From CAYQQJ01 sp964419935 (GTDB lineage: Bacteria > Pseudomonadota > Gammaproteobacteria > Pseudomonadales > Cellvibrionaceae), in the NCBI GenBank assembly GCA_964419935.1, contig CAYQQJ010000008.1:1-64000 (forward strand): DNA of 64,000 nt, read 5' to 3'. The notes below the pieces were generated by a model. That model made no database searches. It saw nothing but the letters and a program-made list of their open reading frames with translations, and was not told the origin of the DNA. Shown here piece by piece: positions 25,857-35,250 of this stretch (its first letter is position 1; each line of letters opens with the position of its first letter). A program made the position numbers and the translations under genes.

Positions 25857-26864
25857 TTAAAGCAGCGGCGTTTTGGATCCGGCAGAAGGGTCTTCCCGCA
25901 CCAGTTTTGGCACCAGGTAACCCGGCAGCAGGGTCAGCAGCTGTTGATACATTGCGGAGGCTTGTGCCTCACCCACGCAGAAATGCGCTGCGCCGGCCAC
26001 CTTGTCCAGCAGGTGCAGGTAGTAGGGCATAACGCCGGCCTCAAACAGGGTTTTGCTCAGCTGTGCCAGCGTTTGACTATCGTCATTCACGCCTTTCAGC
26101 AGGACGCTTTGGTTCAGCAGCGTTACGCCAGCGCCGCGCAATTCAGCCAGGCCCTGCACGACGGCATCATCAATTTCGCGGGCGTGGTTGCAGTGGATCA
26201 CCATAATTGTCTGAACGCCGGGCAGGCTGAGCCATTCGAGGCACTGCGTGGTAATGCGACTCGGTGCGACTATGGGCAGGCGCGTGTGAACCCGCAGACG
26301 TTTGACGTGGTTTATCCCCGCAACCTCCTGGCTGAGCCATAGCAGTTGCCGGTCCGCCAGAACCAGAGGGTCGCCGCCGCTGTATATCACTTCTTCGATG
26401 GTGTCGTCGGCGCGAATGTAATCCAGGGCCGCTTGCCATTGGGAGCGGCTCGGTGAATTGTCGCCGTAGGGAAAGTGGCGGCGGAAGCAATAGCGACAGT
26501 TGATCGCGCACTGAGGCGCGGCGATAAACAGCACCCGGCCGCGATATTTGTGGATCAGCCCCGGCAGCGGGTTGGCATTGGCCTCCTGCAGCGGGTCCTG
26601 GTTGTAGCCCGGCACCGTGTCGAGTTCAATACCCAGAGGCAGAATCTGTTTCAGTAACGGGTCCTGGAAATCGCCGGGCCGAATGCGCGCCGCGTAGGCG
26701 CGGGTGGTGCGCAGGGGAAACTGGCGGCAGGCGAGGCGGGCTTCATCCAGCCGGCTGACGTCCAATTGCAGCAGCTCAAACAACTCATCTGGCGAGGTAA
26801 TTAAATCGGCCAGTTCGTCTTGCCAACTTTTGCTCTGCCATGTTGGCAAGGTTCGAGTTATCAT
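25857..26864 (-). CDS. epmB: EF-P (R)-beta-lysylation protein EpmB (lysine 2,3-aminomutase)
   Basis: 335 residues. The radical-SAM cluster motif CxxxCxxC is at APQCAINCRYCFRRHFPYG; IEEVIYSGGDPLVL and RLRVHTRLPI are the usual following motifs of the aminomutase family. The C-terminus contains the PLP-lysine region of lysine 2,3-aminomutases (PYYLHLLDKVAGAAHF). EpmB converts (S)-alpha-lysine to (R)-beta-lysine for attachment to elongation factor P. It is transcribed divergently from efp, with 51 bases between the start codons, so the promoters overlap. With epmA at 27590 the whole lysylation pathway lies in 2.7 kb. Confidence 0.96.
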   Translation of the reverse strand: MITRTLPTWQSKSWQDELADLITSPDELFELLQLDVSRLDEARLACRQFPLRTTRAYAARIRPGDFQDPLLKQILPLGIELDTVPGYNQDPLQEANANPLPGLIHKYRGRVLFIAAPQCAINCRYCFRRHFPYGDNSPSRSQWQAALDYIRADDTIEEVIYSGGDPLVLADRQLLWLSQEVAGINHVKRLRVHTRLPIVAPSRITTQCLEWLSLPGVQTIMVIHCNHAREIDDAVVQGLAELRGAGVTLLNQSVLLKGVNDDSQTLAQLSKTLFEAGVMPYYLHLLDKVAGAAHFCVGEAQASAMYQQLLTLLPGYLVPKLVREDPSAGSKTPLL

Positions 26865-26915
26865 GTGCGCCTTTACTTTATAGAGTGTAACGAGTTAACA
26901 GACTTCGAGGGCATA

Positions 26916-27485
26916 ATGGCGAGCTATTCTACCAGTGAATTCAAGGGCGGGTTGAAAGTGATGTTGGACGGGGATCCCTGCTCCATCATCGAAAACGAAT
27001 TTGTGAAACCGGGCAAGGGGCAGGCGTTCAACCGCGTGCGGTTAAAGAACCTGAAGTCCGGCCGCGTATGGGAACGCACGTTCAAATCCGGTGAAAGCCT
27101 GGAAGGCGCTGACGTCATGGATATGGATATGCAGTATCTGTATGACGATGGTGAGTTCTGGTATTTCATGCAGCCGGACAACTTCGAGCAGGTTCAGGCG
27201 GACAAAGCCGCCGTGGGCGACACAGTGAAGTGGCTGAAGGAGCAGGAAACCTACGTCATTACCCTGTACAACGGCGCGCCGCTGGCGGTGACCGCTCCTA
27301 ACCACGTAGATCTGGAAATTGTTGAAACAGACCCGGGCCTCAAGGGCGATACGGCTCAGGGCGGCACCAAGCCGGCGACCCTGTCAACCGGCGCGGTTGT
27401 GAAAGTTCCTCTGTTTCTTTCCACCGGTGAGATCGTTCGCGTGGATACCCGCACAGGTGAGTACCAGGGTCGCGCGCCCAAATAA
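26916..27485 (+). CDS. efp: Elongation factor P
   Basis: 189 residues, one KOW-like and two OB domains, full length. The start MASYSTSEF follows GAGGG; upstream in-frame starts would overlap the divergent promoter. The modified loop FVKPGKGQAFNRVR places Lys 34 at the tip, the residue lysylated by EpmA in Escherichia coli. EF-P relieves ribosome stalling at proline runs. The poly-modular secreted proteins of this genome are rich in Pro linkers (for instance near 960-1010), a possible reason to keep the full modification pathway (inference). A terminator follows at 27531. Confidence 0.98.
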   Translation: MASYSTSEFKGGLKVMLDGDPCSIIENEFVKPGKGQAFNRVRLKNLKSGRVWERTFKSGESLEGADVMDMDMQYLYDDGEFWYFMQPDNFEQVQADKAAVGDTVKWLKEQETYVITLYNGAPLAVTAPNHVDLEIVETDPGLKGDTAQGGTKPATLSTGAVVKVPLFLSTGEIVRVDTRTGEYQGRAPK

Positions 27486-27530
27486 CTTCCGTTACCCATC
27501 ACCCGCACCCGTTGGCGGTGCCAGATGAAT

Positions 27531-27573
27531 CCGCAGCCACGTTATCGCGGGCTGCGGGGTCTGTTTTTATTTT
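27531..27573 (+). terminator. Rho-independent terminator after efp
   Basis: Perfect 8-base stem CCGCAGCC / GGCTGCGG with a loop of about eleven bases, followed a few bases later by TTTTTATTTT. It lies 45 bases after the efp stop and just before the epmA ribosome site, so epmA may depend on read-through or its own promoter. Confidence 0.8.
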
Positions 27574-27589
27574 CTCTGGAGCTTGACGC

Positions 27590-28537
27590 TTGACGCAGGA
27601 TTGGCAGCCTTCAGCCAGCATCGCGACATTAAAAAGGCGCGCACAACTACTGGCGGATCTGCGCGCATTTTTCGCGGAGCGCAATCTATTGGAAGTGGAC
27701 GTGCCTGTCCTGAGCACAGCGACGGTGACGGACCCGCACTTGCAGGCTATCAGTGCCCGAGTCGGCGCCCGCGATTGGTTTCTGCAGACCTCACCCGAGT
27801 TTTACATGAAGCGTCTGTTGGCCGCCGGTGTTGGCTCCTGTTTCTATTTGGGCAAGGCTTTTCGTCAGGACGAGCAGGGTCGCCGTCACCGGCCGGAATT
27901 CACCATGCTTGAATGGTATCGCACTGGTTTTTCTGACCGGGACCTGCGCGCCGAAGTCCTGGAACTCATGATGCTCCTTACCCACAACGGAAAGCATCGC
28001 CAGGTCAGTTACGGCGATATTTTCACTGAATACCTGGCTGTTGACCCTCATCGTGCAACGGAAAACGAACTGGCGTCACTGGCGATGAAACACCTGGACT
28101 TGCATGGCTTTGGCAGCGATGGCGACGGTCTGGACAAGAGCTCCTGGCTGGATTTGCTATTCAGTCACTGCATTGAGCCGCACTTGGAGGAAATCGTTCT
28201 GGTCTATGACTATCCCGCCTGTCAGTGCGCCCTCGCCAAGCTGGGGCAAAACGAGCAGGGCCAGACAGTGGCCAAACGGTTTGAGCTCTTCTGGAACGGA
28301 ATGGAACTGGCCAACGGGTACTGGGAGTTGAGCGATGGGCGGGAGCAGGCGCTGCGTTTCGAGCGCGACAACACAATCCGGCAGACGCTGGGGCTGCCAG
28401 AAATAGTACCGGACCACCGCTTGTTGGCCGCGTTGGATGCGGGAATTCCCGAGTGTGCCGGCGTGGCATTGGGGGTTGATCGATTGTTGATGGGGCTGAC
28501 CGGTGCCAGCGCTATTGATGAAGTGGTACCGTTTTAG
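27590..28537 (+). CDS. epmA: EF-P--(R)-beta-lysine ligase EpmA
   Basis: 315 residues, resembling a class II lysyl-tRNA synthetase catalytic core without the anticodon-binding domain. The start is TTG 27590, eight bases after GGAG. Motif 2 is seen as YLGKAFRQDEQGRRHRPEFTMLEWY and motif 3 as CAGVALGVDRLLMGLTG. EpmA activates (R)-beta-lysine with ATP and joins it to Lys 34 of EF-P. It stands 104 bases after efp; the efp terminator lies in the gap. Confidence 0.96.
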   Translation: MTQDWQPSASIATLKRRAQLLADLRAFFAERNLLEVDVPVLSTATVTDPHLQAISARVGARDWFLQTSPEFYMKRLLAAGVGSCFYLGKAFRQDEQGRRHRPEFTMLEWYRTGFSDRDLRAEVLELMMLLTHNGKHRQVSYGDIFTEYLAVDPHRATENELASLAMKHLDLHGFGSDGDGLDKSSWLDLLFSHCIEPHLEEIVLVYDYPACQCALAKLGQNEQGQTVAKRFELFWNGMELANGYWELSDGREQALRFERDNTIRQTLGLPEIVPDHRLLAALDAGIPECAGVALGVDRLLMGLTGASAIDEVVPF

Positions 28538-28952
28538 AAGAGGCGTGTTAAAAGTATTTTAATACCGCTAAGTAGTTTGTCATCGGGATAACTCTTTCGA
28601 AACCCTCGCGGAAGGGACGCCGCGGGGGAGCTACAGGGACGTATTCATGCGTTTTCGAAAGAGTTATCCCGATGACGAACGGGCAGCACATGCGAAGCTT
28701 GCTTGACGTATTTTTTCAACAACCTGCGAATGCTCGACAGCGTGTCGAGTATCTCGGACGCGAAGCCGCTCGGTGTTTATACTGTTAAACGTCGGACCGT
28801 TTGAAGTTGCCTGCCCAAAATAACAAAAACTAGCAGTCCGTTGACAGAGTTTGAGTGGCACCACCATCTGATCACAACAGCAAGCGCCGAACTCGCTATT
28901 TGGATTTTGCGGGATAGTGAACTATAAAAATATAACAACAGGAGCGTTATCA
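28538..28952. other. Intergenic region holding palindromic elements
   Basis: No gene is seen. It contains the palindromic element at 28575-28680 and a further perfect inverted repeat CTCGACA-gcg-TGTCGAG at 28733-28749. The last 100 bases should hold the promoter of the sensor gene at 28953. Confidence 0.45.
28575..28680 (+). repeat. Palindromic repeat, core type A, second copy
   Basis: 106 bases, nearly identical to the reverse complement of 15695-15800. The arms (outer part GTTTGTCATCGGGATAACTC, complement at 28661-28680) carry compensatory changes: the A in ATAACTC is matched by T in GAGTTAT, where the other copy has G and C. Core: hairpin GCGGAAGGGACGCCGC, then GGAGCTACAGGGACGTATTC. Paired changes in the arms point to selection for the folded form. 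Confidence 0.85.
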
Positions 28953-31900
28953 ATGCAGGTCAGACCAGCCTTGCGGGGCTTATTGTCATGGGCGTTATTT
29001 ATCGGTTTATCGTTCACGTCGCTCATGGTTTTCGCGCTGGGGGATTTGCGTTTTCAGCGCCTGCCCTTCACCGGCGATAGTGCCAATAAAAACGACAACC
29101 TGAGCGCTGTGCGGGTTACTGTCAAGGATCACCGGGGATTTATCTGGTTTGGGGGTGAGAACGGCCTCGCTCGCTACGATGGTCACGAAATTGTTATCTA
29201 CCAGACCGACGCCGATGACCCCAACTCCCTCAGCGGCAACTTTGTTTGGGCCCTGGCGCTGGATCACGATGGCGTACTCTGGATCGGCACCGGGCGCGGC
29301 CTCAGTCGCTACAATCCACTGACCGATGACTTCCGCCGAATTGAAGTAGCCGGCGACGGTCAGAGCAGTATCAGTAACAACAGTATCAAGGCGCTCGCCG
29401 TCGACCGTGACAATAACCTGATCATCGGGACCGGCAATGGCCTGAATATTCTCAATGCAGACCGGACAACATTCACCATCTACCGCCACGACCCTGAGTA
29501 CCCCGGCAGCCTGAGTCACGATTTCGTGCGCAGCCTGTTGGTCGACAGTCAAAACCGCATTTGGGTGGGCACCAGTGAGGGCGGCCTGAACCGGTTCGAC
29601 CGGGAGACACAAAGCTTTACGGCGTTTCAGCATGATCCTCAGCAACCGAATTCACTGATTGATAATGATGTTTCGGCCATTGAGGAAGATCACCTGGGGC
29701 GCTTTTGGGTGGGCACCTATAACCGCGGCATCAGTCGGTTGAACGAGGATGGACAGACCTTCACGCATTACCGTCATCAACCATCGGATCCGGGCTCCCT
29801 GGGCAGCAACAATATTTCAGATATTCACGAGGACCAGCAACACAATCTCTGGGTAGCAACCGATCACGGCGGGTTGGCGCTGTACCTTCCACAGACGGGT
29901 TCCTTTCGCCGCTACTCCCACAGCGCCTACGACATCAACAGTCTAAGCACCAATCATCCGCGCCACATTTATGAGGATGAGCTGGGTGATCTGTGGATCG
30001 GCATGTTTCCCACTGGCGTTAATTTTCTCGACCATTCCGCATCCATGTTCACCAACTATTTCCATAAACCCGATGAAGATAACAGCCTGAGCAACAACGG
30101 CATACTCAGTTTTCTTGAAGACAGCGACGGCATACTCTGGATTGGCACCGAGAACGGATTGAACGCCTTTGACAGGCAAGCCGGCACTTTCACTCGTTAT
30201 TACAGCAACCCCCAGGACGAGCACGCGCTGCGCTTTGGATCGGTACTTACGGTTGAAGAGGATATTACCGGCGAGCTGTGGGTGGGCACCTGGTCCGGCG
30301 GATTGCACCGTTTTAACAAGAAAACCGGACAGTTCATCAATTATTTTCCCGATGAGAATGATCCTAACAGTTTGAGCAACGAGTTCGTCTGGAAAGTGTT
30401 GCGTGATAGTGACGATGTAATCTGGGTAGGCACGGAAACCGGCGGGCTCAACCGGTACAACCGCGACACGGATGATTTCGAGCGCTTTCAGGCAGATCCG
30501 AACAACCCGAATTCCATCATCAGCAATCAGATCTGGAACATGCTGGAAGACAGCAAGGGCTATTTATGGATAGCGACCTTGGAAGGTCTGGATCGTTTCG
30601 ATAAAACCACAGAGGGATTTACTCACTATCTGCACGACCCGAAAATTGACAGCTCCCTCACCAGCAACCAGATTATTTCCCTGTTCGAAGACAGTCGCGG
30701 GCGGCTGTGGATTGGCACCCGCGACGCGGGCGTCAACATACTGGGCACTGACGGCAAGTTGTCGTCCCTGGGTACCCATGACGGCCTGCCCTCGGCGAGT
30801 GTGTCCAGCATTATCGAAGACGACCACGGCAACATCTGGCTGACAACAGTTAATGGCATCGCGCGTATTCACCCCGATAGTTTCGCCATTACCACATTTA
30901 ACAGAACCCACGGTTTGAGTTCGAATAATTTTAACCGCGACGCTACCTTCAAGGACAAAGACGGGAATTTGTATGTCGGCGGTATTCACGGCTTCAGTGT
31001 GTTTGACCCCATCAAAGTTGTATCGGATTCGCTGCCGCCACCGGTTGTCATTACCGGGTTTCGCATTTTCAACCAGCCGGTACCGATTGGGGGTGATTTG
31101 TTGCCGCAATCAATTTCCGAAACCGACGCGCTGACTTTGGGGCATGAGCACACCATGTTCTCCTTCGATTTCGCCGCGCTCAGTTATCGCTCCTCATCCA
31201 GTAACCAATATGCGTACAAGCTCGAAGGCTTCGACCAGGATTGGAATATGATCGGTAATCAGACCTCGGCCACCTACACCAATATCAGCCCCGGGAACTA
31301 TGTTTTCAGAGTCAAGGCGGCAAATCGGGATGGCGTCTGGAACAATGAGGGCGCTTCCATTGCCATCGAGATTACGGCACCGCCCTGGCTGTCCTGGTGG
31401 GCTTACCTGGGCTACGCGCTGGTGTTGGCTGTGGTCATTTTTATGACCAGCAAATACAAAAGCCTGCGAATCAAATCAAACCTTTACCGTGCCCTGTCAA
31501 CCACAGATCCTCTGACGGGAATACAGAATCGCACCGGCATGGCTCAATCCGCCGAGCAGTTATTCGCACGCAAGGAAATTGAAAGCGGTGTGGGTTTGCT
31601 GGTTATGGACATTGACCACTTCAAATCCATTAACGATATTCGGGGGCACGATGCCGGTGACAGGATTCTCAAGGACTTCACCCGGCTGATTGGGCGCAGC
31701 GTGCGCTCTGGTGACAGTTTTGCCCGCTGGGGCGGAGAGGAGTTTGTGCTGTTGTGTTCCAATATCAACCGGGACGGCGCGGTAGCGCTGGCCGAGAAAA
31801 TTCGCACCGTTATTGCAGAGTATGTGTTTGAGGAGAATGTGGAACCGCTCAAGCTGACGGTCAGCATTGGTCTGGCCTGCGCAAGGCCGGACGACACCTA

Positions 31901-31982
31901 CGAACGCGTATTCAAGCGCGCGGATATCGCGTTGTACGAGGCGAAATCCGCCGGCCGCAACTGCGTCAGAATTGCTGATTGA
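28953..31982 (+). CDS. Sensor diguanylate cyclase with two-component regulator propeller
   Basis: 1009 residues from ATG 28953, eight bases after GGAG; a GTG at 28917 is less likely. An N-terminal signal/anchor segment is followed by about 14 propeller blades (repeated GxIWFGxxxGLxRYD and DPxxPxSLSxN motifs, about residues 30-690), as in hybrid two-component and GGDEF sensors of polysaccharide degraders. Next come a Y_Y_Y domain (about 720-800, YAYKLEGFDQDWN), one membrane helix (WWAYLGYALVLAVVIFM) and a GGDEF domain (DPLTGIQNRTGM … RWGGEEF) with an RSGD inhibitory site five residues before the active site. It is therefore expected to be an active, product-inhibited diguanylate cyclase sensing a periplasmic ligand, perhaps an oligosaccharide (inference). 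Confidence 0.93.
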   Translation: MQVRPALRGLLSWALFIGLSFTSLMVFALGDLRFQRLPFTGDSANKNDNLSAVRVTVKDHRGFIWFGGENGLARYDGHEIVIYQTDADDPNSLSGNFVWALALDHDGVLWIGTGRGLSRYNPLTDDFRRIEVAGDGQSSISNNSIKALAVDRDNNLIIGTGNGLNILNADRTTFTIYRHDPEYPGSLSHDFVRSLLVDSQNRIWVGTSEGGLNRFDRETQSFTAFQHDPQQPNSLIDNDVSAIEEDHLGRFWVGTYNRGISRLNEDGQTFTHYRHQPSDPGSLGSNNISDIHEDQQHNLWVATDHGGLALYLPQTGSFRRYSHSAYDINSLSTNHPRHIYEDELGDLWIGMFPTGVNFLDHSASMFTNYFHKPDEDNSLSNNGILSFLEDSDGILWIGTENGLNAFDRQAGTFTRYYSNPQDEHALRFGSVLTVEEDITGELWVGTWSGGLHRFNKKTGQFINYFPDENDPNSLSNEFVWKVLRDSDDVIWVGTETGGLNRYNRDTDDFERFQADPNNPNSIISNQIWNMLEDSKGYLWIATLEGLDRFDKTTEGFTHYLHDPKIDSSLTSNQIISLFEDSRGRLWIGTRDAGVNILGTDGKLSSLGTHDGLPSASVSSIIEDDHGNIWLTTVNGIARIHPDSFAITTFNRTHGLSSNNFNRDATFKDKDGNLYVGGIHGFSVFDPIKVVSDSLPPPVVITGFRIFNQPVPIGGDLLPQSISETDALTLGHEHTMFSFDFAALSYRSSSSNQYAYKLEGFDQDWNMIGNQTSATYTNISPGNYVFRVKAANRDGVWNNEGASIAIEITAPPWLSWWAYLGYALVLAVVIFMTSKYKSLRIKSNLYRALSTTDPLTGIQNRTGMAQSAEQLFARKEIESGVGLLVMDIDHFKSINDIRGHDAGDRILKDFTRLIGRSVRSGDSFARWGGEEFVLLCSNINRDGAVALAEKIRTVIAEYVFEENVEPLKLTVSIGLACARPDDTYERVFKRADIALYEAKSAGRNCVRIAD

Positions 31983-32003
31983 CGTAGGGCGTGCTGTCGA
32001 CCT

Positions 32004-32936
32004 TCAGATCACCGGCAGCAGGCCCTGACTGCGCAGTGCCTGAATGACCGGCTCCAGGCCGCTGAGCCCCTGAGGTGTCGGCTGGCAAGCGGGCACAGGT
32101 AATACCGATAAACCGGGAAACGCCTGAGTCAGCTCAAGGCTGACGCTCAAACCCGGCTGTAAGACCCGGTTGACGATAACCGCGGGAATGGCCATGCCAG
32201 CTTGGGTGAGTGTATCCCGCGCACGAACCCCTTCGCGAACGCTGAGGCGGTCATCATTAACCACCAACACGAAGCCGGCCTGGGTGGGGTGGCTCAGCAG
32301 AAGACGGCAGCGTTCGAACAGTCCGCGCCGGGCCTCCAGCACTTCCCGCGCGCGGCGCCAGCGATCGGCTGCCTCGGGCGCCAGGTGTGTGTTCTGTTCC
32401 TGCCTTTTGAGCAGGGCGTCGGTCCACGCTTGCATCGATTGAGGCAAACTGAGCAAGTGCAGAGCGTGGCCGGTGGGCGCTGTGTCGATAACAATTCGGT
32501 CCCACTGGGTCGCCATATCCAGCTGCCGGCACAACGCCTCGAACAAGGCCGATTCCATTACCCCCGGGTGCTGCCCGCTCAGCTCGACCTGGCGCTCCGC
32601 TTCCTGAAGAAACTCTGGCGCCGAGAATTGACGAATATTCGCTTTCACGGTCGTCAGATAATCTTGTCGCGCGCGATCCGGATCCAGTTCCCGCACGTGC
32701 AGCCCGGGAGATACTTCGACGGGATCATCGCCGAGATGAACGTCCAGCAGGTCGCCGATGGAGTGGGCGGGGTCCGTTGAAATCAGCAGCGTGCGCAATT
32801 GGCTATTGGCGAGACCTGCAGCGGTTGCCGCAGCAAGCGTCGTCTTGCCAACGCCGCCCTTGCCACCGAAGAACAGGATCTTCGGTACACGCAGTGGGTG
32901 AGTTTGCAGCGAGGTTGTGTCTGACAATCGTGACAT
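32004..32936 (-). CDS. ArsA-family P-loop ATPase
   Basis: 310 residues. ATG 32936 shares one base with the stop of the preceding small gene (TGATG). The N-terminal Walker A is the deviant KGGVGKTT form (LFFGGKGGVGKTTLAAATAAGL), then LLISTDPAHSIGDLLDV and DRIVIDTAPTGHALHLLSLP, all characteristic of ArsA/GET3 ATPases. There is only one ATPase half, as in GET3-like members. No arsenic genes adjoin. The partners here are the small Cys-Cys protein and the CstA-family transporter, with overlapping genes, so a role in that system is more likely than arsenite export. No metal-binding cysteine pair is evident; a role in protein targeting or maturation is possible. Confidence 0.88.
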   Translation of the reverse strand: MSRLSDTTSLQTHPLRVPKILFFGGKGGVGKTTLAAATAAGLANSQLRTLLISTDPAHSIGDLLDVHLGDDPVEVSPGLHVRELDPDRARQDYLTTVKANIRQFSAPEFLQEAERQVELSGQHPGVMESALFEALCRQLDMATQWDRIVIDTAPTGHALHLLSLPQSMQAWTDALLKRQEQNTHLAPEAADRWRRAREVLEARRGLFERCRLLLSHPTQAGFVLVVNDDRLSVREGVRARDTLTQAGMAIPAVIVNRVLQPGLSVSLELTQAFPGLSVLPVPACQPTPQGLSGLEPVIQALRSQGLLPVI

Positions 32937-33193
32937 CAGCAGCAGCCGAAGCCATGGACCGGTGAGTGCTCCATGCCCATGCGCAGGTGCCACTGGTGAA
33001 AGTCTTCAAGCAGGAAGGGCATCAGCTCCAGGCAATACCAGCCGACGGGATTGGGAATGCCCAGACTTTCGGAAAGCACCATCAGGCGAAAAAAATCATC
33101 CCGCCGGCGTTGTTCGAGCGCGACGCTGCGGCGCAGTGGCTGCTCACAGAGTTCCCGGTAGAGCTTGCCCCAGCGGCGCAGGCGATCACGCAC
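32936..33193 (-). CDS. Small protein ending in Cys-Cys ('cory-CC-star' type)
   Basis: 85 residues from GTG 33193, overlapping the end of the transporter gene by eight bases and the ArsA-type start by one. The sequence is charged and helical at the start (MRDRLRRWGKLYRELCEQPL), with a GIPNPVGWYCLELMPFLLED centre, FHQWHLRMGMEHSPVHGFG, and the last two residues Cys-Cys before the stop. This agrees with the small family that I remember under the name cory-CC-star, found beside ArsA-like ATPases. Its function is unknown. The terminal cysteine pair suggests metal, cofactor or thiol chemistry with the ATPase. Confidence 0.7.
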   Translation of the reverse strand: MRDRLRRWGKLYRELCEQPLRRSVALEQRRRDDFFRLMVLSESLGIPNPVGWYCLELMPFLLEDFHQWHLRMGMEHSPVHGFGCC

Positions 33194-34880
33194 AGCGGGT
33201 TTCCGTATTTTTGTCGCCGAAGAGTTGCCGCCGCATGCCCAGCAGCCCTTCGAGAATCAACCAGATATTGAGTGCAAAGATACTGCCGCCCAACAACAGG
33301 AGCAGCCAGTTGCCTTCGCCCAGGTAAATTATCAAATTGTTAAACATCGCCCAGGCGGTGACAGTGGAAACCAATATGAACGGAATCAGGGTGTAGATAA
33401 TCGGGCGGCGCATTTTCCACAGAAGCAGAGTGATGACCAGCAGCGACAGACCGGCGGTCAGTTGATTGGTGGTGCCGAACAGTGGCCAGAGCAGCATACC
33501 GCCGCCACCGGGATTGTCCGGATCGGCACCGAAGGCGAGTCCGCCGCAAACAAGGAAAGTGATCAGCGTTGCCCAGTTGACGTTGGTGAGTACCGGCAAG
33601 CGGTAGTCCCGGCCAATTTCCGCAAGGATGAAGCGCTGCAGCCTCATTGAGGTGTCCAGCGTCGTGGCCGCAAAGGCCACGACCATGGTCGATACCAGAG
33701 TGGTACCGATAACGACTGGCAACCCCAGATTGTTGAGCAGGTTGCCAGCGCCGGTAACAAATGCGCCAATACCGCCGGCACTGGCTACAGCCCAGGAGTC
33801 GTAGTGGGTTTGCCATTCGGCCATGCCGGAGAAACCGGCGGATACCGCCAGAAGCGCGGCTAATGCCAGCAAGCCTTCGCCGATGGCGCCGACGTAGCCG
33901 ACAAAGCGTGCGTCGGTTTCGCGATCCAGCTGGCGGGATGAGGTGCCTGAACTCACCAGGCCATGAAATCCGGAAATCGCACCGCAGGCGACGGTGACGA
34001 ACAGCAGGGGAACGATCGACGGGGTACCGGCAGGCACGTTGGTATTGAACATGGGTGCGGCGAAGTCGGGTTGGCCAATGAAAAGACCGGCATAAATGGC
34101 AACCAAGCCCACCAGCAGCAAGTGGGAATTAATGAAATCCCGCGGTTGCAGCAGCAGCCAGACCGGCAGGCGTGAGGCTATGGCGCCATAGGCGAGCATG
34201 ATGAGTACCCACCAGGCTTCATCGGATACTCCGACTGCCTCCTCCGGCAGGCTTAGCGGAACTTCCGCGCCCAGAAAAACCAGTCCAATCAGCAGGACCA
34301 GCGCGATCAGGCAGGGCCACAACAAGGACATGCGAAAACGGTAGGCGACGATGCCAATGGCAACGGCGATGGGGATCTGCAGCCAGTAAGGAAGCAGACT
34401 GCCGGGGAATTTGACGAACAGGGTCGCGATGGCAATGGCGAACACCGCGTTGACCATCAGCAGTAAAAAGAAAATGATCAACAGAAACAGACTGCGCGCC
34501 CGGGGGCCCAGCACTTCTGCGGTAATGCTGCCAATCGATCGCGCCTTGTGCCGTACTGATGCCCACAGCGTCACTATGTCATGCATGCCGGCCATGAACA
34601 CGGTGCCGAGCAGGATCCAGATAAGCGCTGGCAACCAGCCCCAGATGACAGCAATGGCCGGACCGATAATCGGTGCGGCGCCGGCAACCGAGGTGAAGTG
34701 ATGGCCCCAGAGCACGAAGCGGTTGGTCGGCACAAAGTCCAAACCGTCATTGAATTCATGGGCGGGGGTCTGAAAAGCCGGGTCCAGTTCCAGCAGGCGC
34801 TGCCCGATAAAACGGGAGTAGTAGCGCCAACCGAGGAAAAAGATAAAGAAGCCGCCAAGGGCCATCAGGACTGGGAACAT
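33186..34880 (-). CDS. CstA-family carbon starvation/peptide-pyruvate transporter
   Basis: 564 residues, shorter than the roughly 700 of E. coli CstA and BtsT but with the family hallmarks: YYSRFIGQRLLELDPAFQTPAHEFNDGLDFVPTN in short steps, VLWGHHFTSVAGAAPIIGPAIA, and HDIVTLWASVRHKARSIG. About 15 membrane segments are present. Family members take up peptides or pyruvate with ions. It is the first gene of a three-gene set with the Cys-Cys protein and the ArsA-family ATPase, all overlapping. A mobile element lies about 55 bases upstream of its start codon, at 34937-35180, possibly affecting its promoter. Confidence 0.9.
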   Translation of the reverse strand: MFPVLMALGGFFIFFLGWRYYSRFIGQRLLELDPAFQTPAHEFNDGLDFVPTNRFVLWGHHFTSVAGAAPIIGPAIAVIWGWLPALIWILLGTVFMAGMHDIVTLWASVRHKARSIGSITAEVLGPRARSLFLLIIFFLLLMVNAVFAIAIATLFVKFPGSLLPYWLQIPIAVAIGIVAYRFRMSLLWPCLIALVLLIGLVFLGAEVPLSLPEEAVGVSDEAWWVLIMLAYGAIASRLPVWLLLQPRDFINSHLLLVGLVAIYAGLFIGQPDFAAPMFNTNVPAGTPSIVPLLFVTVACGAISGFHGLVSSGTSSRQLDRETDARFVGYVGAIGEGLLALAALLAVSAGFSGMAEWQTHYDSWAVASAGGIGAFVTGAGNLLNNLGLPVVIGTTLVSTMVVAFAATTLDTSMRLQRFILAEIGRDYRLPVLTNVNWATLITFLVCGGLAFGADPDNPGGGGMLLWPLFGTTNQLTAGLSLLVITLLLWKMRRPIIYTLIPFILVSTVTAWAMFNNLIIYLGEGNWLLLLLGGSIFALNIWLILEGLLGMRRQLFGDKNTETRCA

Positions 34881-35250
34881 GTCGTTTCTCGCTTATTTGA
34901 TATTTATTATGGGCTTACTATTTATGGACTTACTATCTCAAGTTTCGGAGTTCGTGGAAACTTTTTCATAATCAAACAGGTAAAGAAGACAACAGGTGGA
35001 TACGCCACAGTGGTGATGCAGGGGAGAGTTTCTAAAACCGTCACAAGAGGGACCTTGTGCCGGAGCCTACAGGGACGTATTCACGGCGTTTTTAGAAACT
35101 CCCCCTGTAGCACCACACCTTGCTTACGAAGCGATTAACTTCAAAGCATAATAAGCTATAACCCAACCCCGAAACTTGAGTTACTATCGATTGGCGCCCG
35201 CAGCAGTATCGATGCCAGCGGGCGGGCGTGGCTATTGAACTGGCCCATGC
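34881..35250. other. Intergenic region largely filled by a mobile element
   Basis: No gene is seen. 244 of the 370 bases are the element at 34937-35180. The bases between it and the CstA-type gene hold a short direct repeat (CTTACTAT twice, 15 bases apart). Confidence 0.5.
34937..35180 (+). mobile_element. MITE-like element with core A, copy 1
   Basis: 244 bases. The ends CTCAAGTTTCGG and CCGAAACTTGAG are perfect inverted repeats. The element is bounded on both sides by the direct repeat TTACTAT (34930-34936 and 35181-35187), the mark of transposition. Inside lies a second palindrome with arms of the GGGGAGAGTTTCTAAAA type around core A (hairpin CACAAGAGGGACCTTGTG, then GGAGCCTACAGGGACGTATT). 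It aligns over its whole length with 62924-63169. It has no coding capacity. Confidence 0.9.
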
